DNA from: Sweltsa coloradensis
Taxonomy: Eukaryota > Arthropoda > Insecta > Plecoptera > Chloroperlidae
Direction: 5' to 3'
DNA length: 64,000 bases
NCBI GenBank assembly: GCA_024449915.1
Contig: JAMZAV010001850.1
Span: 42,042 to 106,041 of the forward strand
The notes beneath the pieces are model-generated. The model was not told where the DNA came from. It saw only the letters and a program-made list of their open reading frames with translations, and ran no database searches. Of this stretch, positions 10,634 to 21,156 are shown in pieces. Positions within the stretch are counted from its first letter, which is position 1, and every line of letters begins with the position of its first letter. The translations under genes and the position numbers were made by a program.

Positions 10634-12012
10634 ATCCTGTCAAATAAGAATTTTTGGAGGAAAAAATTGCGATGTCGCTGAATTTTTTCAGAGACCTTCC
10701 TTATATAATATTAATCAACATACTAAAACTCTACTAAAATCGGACTCGAGCTTCGGCCGCCGTATTGGAAAATGGCGGCCAAAATGTGTTGGTTATCGAA
10801 TATCTCCAAATTGGTTGGAGGTAGACAAAATGTCGCAATGGCAAAAATATTCCTTATTCAATTCCCTACAAAACAGGTGTCTTCTATAGTTTCGGAAGGG
10901 GCAAGGGTTACGTCACAAAATCGTGGTTGATGGGTTGCTCATTGGAGTACCAGCTAATTTCCTAATTTTCACGCCCAGCATCAAACAATGCCCGGTAAAT
11001 CAGTAAGAAATCGATTTAAATACAAAAAAACTTTTGTACGGGGTTCATGAAAGCTTCCATTAGTATTTTAAAAAATCGGGTCTGCGAAATCGGATTTTGC
11101 ATTTACCCGGAATTTAGGTTTTTCCATTGTTGGCATTTCCTCAAAAATGCCATAATTGACGTCCATTATTAAGCACTAAATAGCATCGGAGGAAAAATTC
11201 TTTCTACGTACATTGAAGTGACTTATATAACGATGAGAAAACAACCAAAGATTAAATCCAATATGGCTGCTAATTCCTAATATTCACAGTATGAATACTG
11301 TTTTCGTGCTGTTTTTACACTCATTTTGTTACATCATTCACTTTGATGTTGTGGATATTAGGAATTATCAGCCATATTGGATTAAAACTTTGGTGGTTTT
11401 CTCATCGTTATGTCACTTCAATGTTCGTAGAAAGAATTTTTCCTTTGATGCTATTTAGTGCTTAATAATGGACAGTCAAATATGCCATTTTTGAGGAAAT
11501 GCCAACAATGGAAAAACCTAAATTCCGGGTAAATGCCAAATCCGATTTCGCAAACCTGGTTTAAAAAAAATACTTATGGAAGCTTTCATGAACCCCGTAC
11601 AAAAGTTATTTTGTATTTTAATCGATTTCTTACGGATTTACCGGGCATTGTTTGATGCTGGGCGTGAAAATTAGGAAATAAGCTGGTACTCCAATAAGCA
11701 ACGTATAAACCACGATTTTGTGACGTAACCTTTGCCCCTACGAAAACTATAGAAGACACCTTTTTTGTAGGGAATTAAATGGGAAATATTCTTGCTATTG
11801 CGACATTTTGTCTATCTCCAACCAATTTGGAGATATTCGATAACAAACACTTTTTGGCCGCCATTTTCCAATATGGCGGCCAAAGCTTCAGTCCGATTGT
11901 AAGGGAGTTTTAGTATTTTGATAAGTATTATATAAGGAAGGTATCTGCAAAAATTCAGCGACATCGCAATTATTTCCTCCAAACGTCAATATAAGATCTT
12001 ATTTGACAGGAT
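10634..12012. mobile_element. 1.38-kb foldback element (two ~660-bp arms)
   Basis: The left arm 10634-11289 (starting ATCCTGTCAAATAAGA) is repeated in inverted form at 11351-12012 (ending CTTATTTGACAGGAT). A unique loop of about 60 bp (TTTTCGTGCTGTTTTTACAC region) lies between them. The arms differ by scattered substitutions and small indels, so this is not a recent assembly artefact of perfect inversion. Each arm contains an internal near-palindrome around GGCCGCCATTTTCC. No clear target duplication is visible and there is no coding frame. Possible origins are a Foldback-type element or a MITE with expanded termini. Confidence 0.9.
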
Positions 12013-13152
12013 AGCAATTGTTAATTTTTTTCATTAAGGGCGATAGTATCGCACTCCGACCGACAATTTGAAGGTAAATAATCGTAGCTGAAAAGTTGAT
12101 CTGAATAAAGATTGTCTATAATATAAATGTAACATTTTGTTAACATTCATTTGGGGCGGGATATAACCTCACTATCATAGAATGAAAAAAAAATTGTATG
12201 AAAAAGATTTGACATTAGTGGATTTACTTATCCATTAAAGTTGGAGCATTGCTTTTATTTTGTGTTTTTCTTAAATAAATTTGGTGCACGATTTTTTTCA
12301 TGTGGTACACATACAAGTTTTGTACCAGCTGATGAAAATTAAACTGTTTTGTAATAGCACCATGTTTGAACTTACTAATTAACTGTTTGTATTTCTCATG
12401 AAAAAATCTTAATGTCTATACATTCTTGGTTCAAAATGATCTTTGAACTTAGTTTATACCAAACCGAATTCCTTTCCTTTTAGACGGAGTGATGTCAAAA
12501 TAAGAAAGTTTTGAATTCAGTGTAGGTGTGAAGTGTACTTTAATTCAAGGTGTTTACCTCGAAAGTTCTTGAGGCTTGTAACAGTTTATCATAACGCCTC
12601 TCCGACAGGACGCGTACTTCAACCCCCCAGCTCACCAGCTGTTCACCTTAAATCACACGACATCAGAGGCGAATATAAATAAAATTCAAGGCCAGAGTAA
12701 TCTAAACAAAAAATGTGAAATAAATAGTCGAGTACCACTACTTTTAGGTTTTAATTTAAACATGTCAGATAATTCGAGAGTATTAAAATTATTTGGCACA
12801 CAGCAATATTCTATACATAATGTTGTCGTCAGTTTAGATTAGATTTGAAGTTCTTATGACGTTCTAATACTCGCACAAATCTTTTCAGAAAGTTTATTTT
12901 GTGTCAGAACTATTCAGGCCCAATTTAAAAACGGGGTACATACAAACGAATGTTCTGCCCACTAAAGCGCTTTGTTAAAACAGTTCTTATTAATACTGAT
13001 TCGTTTTTGTGACTAAAATGCAATTTATGAAACGTTAGTCCAAAAATGTAGCTAGTTGATTCGATTTATATCCAGAATTCCAATTTCCTGCTAAAAACTA
13101 TCTAAATATGTACAAGGCTTCTGATTGGTTGTTTTCATAGTGATAACAAGTT
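12013..13152. other. Nothing recognised
   Basis: AT-rich sequence. No exon with convincing splice context and no repeat with a partner in the window. Confidence 0.45.
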
Positions 13153-13208
13153 ACCTGGTAGTTAAATTTACTTGCCACTTTAACTGGACATTGAAATACC
13201 GGACCTTA
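13153..13208 (+). mobile_element. Right-end fragment of the PIF/Harbinger-like MITE
   Basis: AAATTTACTTGCCACTTTAA, then CTGGACATTGAAATACCGG, match the right terminus of the element at 36104-37490 almost base for base. No matching left terminus is found upstream, so this is a fragment. Confidence 0.8.
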
Positions 13209-13520
13209 CTCAAATAGTTTTAGTAAATTAGACTGTTATTTTAATATTAACTATTAACTAACCCTTTTGAATGTTGTGACTGACAGAGTAAATATTTCCC
13301 TTACAGTTAAATATGTCAGTCATGCTTTCGCTTTACTTCAATTATTGTACATCTTACCACTTAAATTGAGCTTTGCTGATACATTGTATGTAGTAGGTAT
13401 GGAGTAGAACAATGCGCAGAATTCAAGTTGCAAAGCAGCAAAACAATTGAATCAAACAATAAATAAACAAATATGGCAGATAACTTCAAATTTTATTATG
13501 TATGATTACATAACTAAATC

Positions 13521-13928
13521 AGTGGCTCGTTGGTCTTGTGGTTAGCGTCTCTGCTTTCAATTCTGAAGGTCCAGGGTTCGATTCCCGCTAGAGGCTGCAT
13601 TTTTTTTACTTCTGATTTGGACGTAAGTCCATCAGTTCTTGGCTTAGGAATTTGTAAACGGTGACTTTGGAGCAGTCATAGCAACGAAGCACATAATAAA
13701 TTTAGAGTTGTTCTGAATCGACATTGTTGATTCTGGCGTTATCCGCGGGTGTTCGCACTGTCCATACCACTGATTGCTATATATTTTCATATTAAAAAAA
13801 TATCGATCTTTGGTTGGTTATCGCTCACTCGTCGATTGCGTCGGGGCCAACAGGGTTGGCTTGGTCGCTTTGGTTCATGCCCCCCAATGAAAATCAGTTA
13901 TATGACTGAGTGGGTAGACTCTAAAAGA
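13521..13928 (+). repeat. SINE-A copy 3, full length, clearest tRNA-Glu-like head
   Basis: GCTCGTTGGTCTTGTGGTTA (A box), a CTTTCAA anticodon loop whose central triplet is TTC (Glu), and AGGGTTCGATTCCCG (B box). The body follows the same order as copy 2 and ends GAAAATCAGTTATATGACTG, AGTGGGTAGACTCTAAA. The length is about 408 bp. It is an RNA-polymerase-III-type SINE with no protein-coding role. Confidence 0.9.
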
Positions 13929-14213
13929 GAATTTCTTTCTTGCTTTTATTTAAGAAAAGGGCATTTGTCCACAATAAAATAGTTAAGTAGACGTAAAAGA
14001 GCTGTCTGTATCTTCAGAACTTACGCCCTTTCTTGAACCGGCTCAGACAAGTACGTGCTAGGCCTATACGTGTGTCCGCACACAATGCAGCCGGCTGCGG
14101 GAGTGGAGAGATTGTGTGGACATTGTGATGTACATTATTCAACGTGGTCTTCACCAGTCTCGTGCAGTGCTGTAGCGGACTACAGCTGCTAGCGGCTGTA
14201 GTCCACTCACTGT

Positions 14214-14292
14214 TTTATTTTTATTTATTTTACGTCTATCCTATTCAGTTATAAAAACAGATTTACAAAGAAGGACAACTAAATGAATCTAA
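14214..14292 (-). repeat. LINE-like 3' end with TAAA tail, copy 2
   Basis: TTTATTTTTATTTATTTTAC, then GTCTATCCTATTCAGTTATA, AAAACAGATTTACAAAG and AAGGACAACT: the minus-strand 3' end of the same family as at 38969. Confidence 0.75.
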
Positions 14293-14442
14293 TTACATAG
14301 ATACAGACACAACAATGAACTACAAATTAAGTAAATATTTGAAATAGTAATATTACAACAATGCATTAAAACTCAACAAATTTGGTAATAAATAAAAAGG
14401 ATATTAAATGCAATATTGAATTAATCAAATATAAAAAAGGGT

Positions 14443-14578
14443 GGTGAATGAAAAGAAAAGAGAAATGAAAAAAAAAAAAGGAAAGGAAAGATAATGAAAA
14501 AAAAAGAAACGAAAGAAAAAAGAAAAGGAAAGAAAGAAAGAAAGAGAAAGAAAGAAAGAAAGAAATAAAGAAAGAAAA
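14443..14578 (+). repeat. Purine-only GAAA-type microsatellite tract
   Basis: About 135 bases almost entirely A and G, grading into (GAAA)n (AAAGAAAGAAAGAGAAAG). It could form triplex DNA. No other role is visible. Confidence 0.85.
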
Positions 14579-14646
14579 GTTAATTGCTCATGTTTAGTTA
14601 TAGAGCATAAAATACCATTACATTATAATTGTCCGACGATTATTTG

Positions 14647-15461
14647 ATTGGGATGAGCGTAGCGAGCGAAGCGAAGATTTCATTTCACTACACCGGAGAA
14701 AAAAATCTAGAATGTTTTTTTTCTTTTTTTTTTCTTTTTTTTGTATTTTTGTATGTTTGTTAACACGATTCCGGCTAAACCGATATTCCAATTCCCAAGA
14801 AACTTCCTAGAGGCCTTTGAAATCTTTTCACTTAGAACTGCCACCTTATTAAGCGCAATCGAAAAATTATTTCTCATAAAAATTGCAATTTTAAATTTTT
14901 TTTCGTTTTTCTTGTTTTTTTCTGATTGTATTTGTGTGTGTTTGTTAACACGATCCCGGCTAAACGAAATTGCAATTAAATATTTTGGAGGCCTTTGAAA
15001 TCTTTGAACTTAGAACTGCTTCGTTTTTTAGCCCAATCGAAAAATTATTTCTCAAGAAAATCGCAATTTTACGATTTTCTTCGATTTTTTAAAAATGTCG
15101 TAAGACTTACAACACCTACATGCTTTATCAAATTGTCATGATTTTTTTACTGAACCTTAATTTTATGAATTTATATATTCGTGTGAAACTTGAGCGTAAT
15201 CGAAAAATTATTTCTCATGTAAATCACATTTTTCGCTTTTTTTGGTTTAAAAAAAAATCTTTTGCTTATAACATCTACATGCTTTATTCGATTGTAAAGA
15301 TTTTTTCACAGAACCTTAATTTTGTGAATTAATATATTACTAAAAAATTTGAGCGCAATCGAAAATTATTTCTCATGAAAATCGCAATTTAACGTTTTTT
15401 CGTTAAAAAAAATACGCTCATCCAACAACGCGCCGAAAAAAGCGTTTGCGAAGCTTCCTAG
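14647..15461 (+). mobile_element. Helentron-like non-autonomous element E1, four internal repeats
   Basis: The 5' end is ATTGGGATGAGCGTAGCGAG. Near the 3' end the inverse, TACGCTCATCCAACAA, is followed by a stem AACGC...GCGTT and a terminal CTAG before a T. This layout (inverted repeats of which one is internal, a hairpin just inside the 3' end, CTAG end) is typical of Helitron2/Helentron-derived elements. The interior holds four tandem ~160-bp units, each with a variant of AATCGAAAAATTATTTCTCA (about 14858, 15037, 15198, 15358). No protein is encoded. It inserted next to the (TTTA)n tail of a LINE-like repeat. Relatives are at 30052, 31525, 48523 and 51553. Confidence 0.8.
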
Positions 15462-15525
15462 TTTATTTAATGTTTATCCTATTCAGAAAAACTGATTTAC
15501 AAATGAGAATAACTAAATACATGTA
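15462..15525 (-). repeat. LINE-like 3' end with TAAA tail, copy 3
   Basis: TTTATTTAATGTTTATCCTA, then TTCAGAAAAACTGATTTACA. It abuts the CTAG end of element E1, which suggests E1 inserted in or beside its tail. Confidence 0.65.
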
Positions 15526-16959
15526 ATTACCTAGATGCAGAGATCTTTCAGACTGTTTTACAATACGCGAAGTAAAAAAAAGTTGTCTGCCAGTAATATT
15601 ACTTTGATTAAGCAATTATTATTAAAGAAATAAATACTAGACGTATCTTTCTATACTGCAAGAAACAGTCGTGCCCTGAAGGGATATTTAATCACGGTGT
15701 TTTGTTTTTCTATACTCGTATTTACGCCATCTGGCAGAAATCCGAAATCTCATTTTACTTTCGGTCTTAATCTGTGTTTTGTGTTAGAAACAATCGCAAC
15801 GCAAGGAATAATCTGGATTCAGAAGAAAACGCACAAAAAGTCTTCAATAGATGTTTTAATAAGAGCCGAGTATTGTTCCGTTTTAATGAAAACGTAGAGG
15901 GTTTTATTACGAGAATGAAGCAAGAAAATAATGCGATTTTCCAGAATAATTTCTTTCAAATATCTCGGGAGCAAACGCATTGTAAACAAACAGAATATTC
16001 ACAATACTGAACTAGTAGCATACTTCAAAGTATAGGCCTACCCATTCAGTATACTTGAATGGGGGAGGGGGGAGGGCTAAAACATTGCGTTTCGTTCCTT
16101 GAATTGTTCAAATGTCACCGTAACATCACAAGCATGGGACTAGTCAAAATATGGAGCAAATCTACTTTATCAACACAACTGTGGAAAAACGGTTTAGAAA
16201 TAAACACTCCCAGGGTCAGCAAAAACATTTTGTGTCATCCCTGTAAAATAAAGGGTATGTCAAACGAAGGCCAGTCTCATTTTTGATCGTAAGAACAGGC
16301 ACTGACATAAAACCTAAGTTCATTGGAGTGCTTCGTCTTCTAACTTAAAGTCCCTTTCTGAAACCTTTACCCAAACCGGAATTCGAACCCGGGATATCAT
16401 GACGTTTCGTTAAGAAGGTAAATCAGGTAATAAAGTTTCTGTCACTTTCAATTCATTTTCCACTTCCTTCTAGTTTTACTTCTTTTTGTCCCTTTCACCT
16501 TTAAATCCAGTAAACCTTAATATTCTTTGTCTTTCAAATCTGTTTACAATATTAAATAACTTTCCACATAAAATTTTAATACAATACATACACCCTTAGG
16601 TTTCTTTCATAAACCCTGAGATATTGAAAATGTGAAAGTTTCAATAGGTTAAGCGAAACCCTAAAAGCATTGGAGAATGACTTTTGAACTCGAAAAGGAA
16701 GTTTCTTTCAACACAGAATACGTTTACCGTTGTAATTTATCCCGTGTGGTGTTGGGCTTGTCCCAGCGGGAAACATTTGAAACTCAAAGAAACTTTTCCT
16801 TTCTCGTATTTGTTTACTGATGGAGATGCCGTAAATATCTCTGTAGCCACAAGGGTAGGAACTATTGATTTCCGAAAAAAAATCGAGATGTTTTCACTTT
16901 TCAAACATGGTTACCTTTAATATCCTTAATAAGTAGGGCATCCGACATCTCCCGTTACA
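15526..16959. other. Nothing coding; one tRNA-like B box
   Basis: A minus-strand CCCGGGTTCGAATTCCGG (about 16376-16394) resembles a tRNA B box, and no A box is evident at the right distance. Several frames of 60-80 codons are open, but none has family signatures or splice context. Confidence 0.4.
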
Positions 16960-17075
16960 TCCAAAATACTATTCTATGATTTTTAAAACGGTCAATTAGG
17001 TAAGTTTTATGGTACCTACAGATTATGTGATACAAAAAAATTTTTGATGGTATTAGCCCCTTTAATACTTATTTG
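16960..17075 (+). mobile_element. Fragment of TIR element R3 (right end)
   Basis: AAAACGGTCAATTAGG, TATGTGATACAAAAAAAT and GGTATTAGCCCCTTTAA align by eye with the last ~80 bp of R3 copy 1 (9455-9534). Confidence 0.5.
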
Positions 17076-19350
17076 AGAGTGTAAAAGCAGTAAGAATGTT
17101 TAGGGAAATGCAGTTTGGTTAAAAATTCTCTCTGCCAAGGGAGGATATGGTTAATTGCTTATTTTAGAATTTAGAATGATGATAACTTTATCAATATGCA
17201 ATGAATCCCCCAAAATTCTACTTAATAACAACTTATAAATTTTACTTTGCTCCTCTTTTCACTTCATTTTTGAAACTAAATACAATGCTTTTATTGTTTC
17301 GTATTGCTGACTGCATCATCTCTATTAAACTTGCCACTTTCGTCTGTTTCAGAAATAAAGCCTTTTCAGTCCAATTCCCCACTTGCAAGAACCTTTATAT
17401 ACACACACACTCAAACGATGCCAATAATGGTATTGGCTTGAATTGACAGCATAACATAGTGCTCTTAAACGCTATTGAAGTTTAGAAGATAACATAGAAT
17501 CGGGCCCAACCCTAACCCCACTTGAGGAAAACAGATGTTCCCTGTAGACAAAACACTACCCAACTTTTATGGTAGTAGATTTTCCCGACGGGGGCGTTCG
17601 CGCTAGTGAGCTAGATAAGAGTAAACCAAGTAGAAATTACTGTTATCGTGACCGCCATTTTAGAACGTCGTAAATTTATTAGAGGCGATTTTATCTTGGC
17701 AAAGGGGTATGTTTTTTTTATCGTGGTTCATAATTAAAGGGGGCGCAAATAAAATCACCAATCATTGAATGACAAACAAACAAATTGGGCGCAAGAAATT
17801 CTTTAAGGAATTGAGATGAAGTTGTGAATGGAGGGTGATAACTGAATGGTAAATAAATAAATAAAGTCTCTTTTATCTGACTTCCGTGTGTATTCAAGAA
17901 GCACAGACTATAGAATTGGGTGCGCTTCCATAAACCAGATACCAAACTAAATGTTTAACTAAAAGTCTGCAATAGCAGGGATTTTTTTCACGATCGCTTC
18001 CTGAAGCCAGCAATTATCAGATTGATACCAAGCTTTGAACATATGTCTTGTGGATTGAAAAAAGTATTCCAAAATTTTTAAATAAGTAAAAATAATTTTT
18101 AGGATTAGGATTTATATAAAATTATCAAGATAGGTTCATTTCGAAATTAATTTGTTTCTATAGTAACAATAATGATCACCGGTATCTTAGACTATATGAG
18201 AGAAGACTATATCCTTTCTCGACTACCACGCTAAATTGCATATCATTTAGATGACAACTGTATGCAGGAAAAGTTCCCAAGCAAGAATGTAAAATAGTTG
18301 TAGTACTAGTAGTATGTAGTTGTATACGTCTCTATAATTACATTTCTTATTTTAGTTATCTCGCTTGATTTGATAAAATAACTGTTATTATTCCTTCGAA
18401 TAAGTTTATAAGTTTTCGGGGGCATTTATAACCAATATTATTTACAATGTAAGTGAAGAATTATTTAGATGGCATTGAATAGGGGTGAAAGTTTAGCTGA
18501 GTTGAAGAGCCAGGTAGTTTTAGAAAAAAATTTTTATACTTGATCTTATTCTGCAGATTGAAACTAACGATTTTTAGAATTATCTTCCCTTTACGGTCTA
18601 ATTAACGTTTTACAAAAAATCTTAATGATTAGCTAACATGCTCTATAAACTCTGTTTCAGCTTAAAATTTTAACTGAAAATTACTAAGTTCACTCTTTAA
18701 ATGTTTGAATCTAGCCCTTACGCTTTATTTCGTAGAGAGAAATTAAACAAAGGAGTAATTTCCAAAAAGAGCCTTAATGGATAAAACGGTTCATTTTAAG
18801 CTAAGCTCACATTTAAACTTCAAATCTACTTCCTTCCATACCATTTATGAACTTTTCGAAAGTTACTACTCTTTTCATCGCAATTAAACCTCTAAGAAAA
18901 CACGTTGTTTTAAGTGTATTATAACCTTTTGTGGTGATAAGTATAATTTACGTCAACTTGAAGAAAAACATTGCGGTAACTGGAACAATGAAAAACAGCC
19001 TTATCGCTCTTATCTGAGAGGACAAAGCGCTTTAGGAATGAGCGTCTAGTAATTAATCTAACGGCGTTCACTTTGCGGAAGCGAAATGCTCGGTTCAGGC
19101 GACAGATGTTGCAGCTTGAGAGCGCAACAGTGGTATATCACACGTCACAACAGGGACGCTGATTACAAGACGTCTGAGGGGGGGGGGGATTCCCTTATAC
19201 ACCGGGCTGGCTGCATGGCGGAGGTTTCGTGTGCGCGACTTAGATGTCAGCTGAACGACCAGAAATAAGCAGATTGATAATTGAAACAATGATATCATTT
19301 GTAATCTTAACATAACTTTGAATAAAATAATATTTAACAAACAAAAACTT
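17076..19350. other. Mostly AT-rich, a GC-richer patch at 19050-19260
   Basis: The patch at 19050-19260 contains a run of G near 19178 and higher GC than its surroundings, but no coherent exon was found. No repeats with a partner in the window are seen elsewhere in this span. Confidence 0.4.
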
Positions 19351-19998
19351 AGAGGGGTATTCACCCGCTAAACTAAAAAAATATATTTCATTCAGGCTAA
19401 CTTGTTATGAATTAAGAAATTTACAAAAAAAATATTGGGTCCGCTATTACCCGAAAAGATTTTGTCAAACTTGGTAATTTTCGAGCTAGGTCCCATCGGC
19501 AAAAATCTCCAATAAGAATTAACATGGGGACGATATTTGTGCCCCGTGACCTTGGAGGATTTAGATCCAAAAAAATACTGTTCATTATTTACGTACTCGG
19601 CAGCCTTTTCTGTAAATCCGCTTTTTTTGTAATATGGGCAAGTGGTTCGGTCAAAATATGTTAATAGCCAAGAAAGTGTGATTTTTGGAAGGTATATTTT
19701 TGCGTGTTTGAATGTATATTTGTGCACAGTTTCAAGACACGAAGTTATAAAGGGACATTTTAAATAGATACGATGCTCTAGTATCTATGTTTAATAAAAT
19801 AATTAGCAAGTTTTAGCCGATTTAAGAAATTTCCCAAAACACCAATTTTCGACAATTGCAGGATCAAAAACTTAAAAAATTCGTGTAAAATCACAATTTC
19901 AAGATATTATTTTTAAATTTTCATTTGATTGTAATATTATGCTAAAGATTATGACATTGTATTTAAAAAAATATGGGTAATTAGCCCTTTTAAATAAG
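19351..19998 (+). mobile_element. TIR element R3, copy 2
   Basis: AGAGGGGTATTCACCCGCTA at the left end, then the blocks of copy 1 in order: GCTAGGTCCCATCGGCAAAA, GTGCCCCGTGACCTTGGAGG, TATTTTTGCGTGTTTGAATG, ACGATGCTCTAGTATC. The right end is degraded (TAATTAGCCCTTTTAAAT). About 65-bp length differences from copy 1 come from small indels. Confidence 0.8.
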
Positions 19999-20157
19999 TA
20001 ATTACGTATTACATTGCTTTGGGCTATTCATCGTATTGGTCATTTTAACATAATTATTATAAAGTGTTATATAATGATATGTTATATTATAATGCAATTG
20101 ATTCACACCCTGCAGCTAGGTATTGGTCCTTCATTATAACCTTCCTCATTGCCACAG

Positions 20158-20480
20158 ATTGGATTCTACCAACTCGATTAACGAGCTTATCCGTTCACCA
20201 GGCTATGCCGATCAGTTAGCTCTGTTTACACGTACAATGCAATTAATTTCATCAATGCATGAGCCAAGTTATATGCAGACCTCGCACATCTGTTTCGCTG
20301 ACATCGAGTATGTAGCCTTGTGCTAAACACTTATCAATCTGGTAGTATAATCAACGATAATATAGAAATAATCGCAAATATTTCAAGAAACGTTACACTG
20401 CTGATTCAAGACATTATCCTAAATGCAAACATAACTTTCTTCATTCTACAGAAACGTCTTGCGGCTGGTTGGTGAGGTAG
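20158..20480 (+). CDS. Candidate two-exon coding fragment, protein not recognised
   Basis: Exon one would be 20158-20307 (150 nt). It is preceded by a polypyrimidine stretch and acceptor CTTCCTCATTGCCACAG and followed by donor GTATGT. It reads with no stop, from LDSTNSINELIRSPGYADQL onward, and ends MQTSHICFADI plus two bases. A 144-nt intron (GTATGT to TTCTTCATTCTACAG, 20308-20451) would join it to 20452-20480. The two bases GA plus A complete a Glu codon, and the frame runs TSCGWLVR to a TAG at 20478. Phase agreement across the intron and the more even composition support a real exon pair. I cannot name the protein. No upstream exon was found in the window, so the gene would have a long upstream intron, or this is a retained fragment of a broken gene. 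Confidence 0.42.
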
Positions 20481-20527
20481 CGCCAAAAATGCATCACGAT
20501 TTTCCGTTTCCACAATCGCGTTTAATG

Positions 20528-20546
20528 ACCCGGCACCTCCACCAAA
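20528..20546 (-). repeat. GGTGGAGGTGCCGGGT motif, copy 1
   Basis: Minus strand reads TTTGGTGGAGGTGCCGGGT. It is bracketed by TAATGA and TCATTA, giving a 6-bp stem around the motif. Other copies are at 23784, 31157, 39238 and 39562. Confidence 0.75.
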
Positions 20547-20548
20547 AT

Positions 20549-21064
20549 CATTATTTTTGTGATACTCGATTTTGACTAGCAAAATATTTCCGACTTGACT
20601 TAAGTTTTCGCGTATACTCACACACCCCTAATTAATACTTGAAGGCCTAATCAATGTTTGTATTGACCGAAATCTTGCCATATAGATAGCTAGTCGAAGG
20701 AAGGTGAAATCTGTAGAAATATTGATATATTAAACAAGCTTATTTCCACCTTGGAACAGTGCAAGGTATATTAAACTATTTTTAGTAATAAACTCGCGTT
20801 TTTTCAATACCTCTGGAACCTGGATTCTCGTCAGTTACCCTGCTTGGATCGATACCTCCACCCTTAATTATTTCCGCTTCAAATCAGGGGCGGTAATTTC
20901 TGAGCTCCGATACTTAGCTGTGGACGCAGGATATCCCATCAACGTACCACCCTAATGATCTTGCACCCCGAAGACGGCAAACAACTATTAAATTCGCAAT
21001 TTCATCATTTGAGTACCTCATGGTTTGTTCCAGGTGTACAACAATGTTAATTCAATACAATTTG
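20549..21064. other. Nothing recognised
   Basis: No exon, RNA gene or repeat with a partner in the window. Confidence 0.4.
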
Positions 21065-21156
21065 TTTTATTATTTTATTATTTATTTTATTTATTATTTA
21101 TTTAACGTCTATCCTATTCAGTTATAAAAACTGATTTACAAAGGAAGACAACTATT
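21065..21156 (-). repeat. LINE-like 3' end with TAAA tail, copy 4
   Basis: A TTTA/TTA-rich run, then AACGTCTATCCTATTCAGTT, ATAAAAACTGATTTACAAAG and GAAGACAACT. Best-preserved hairpin (CAGTTATAAAAACTG) of the family. Confidence 0.78.
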
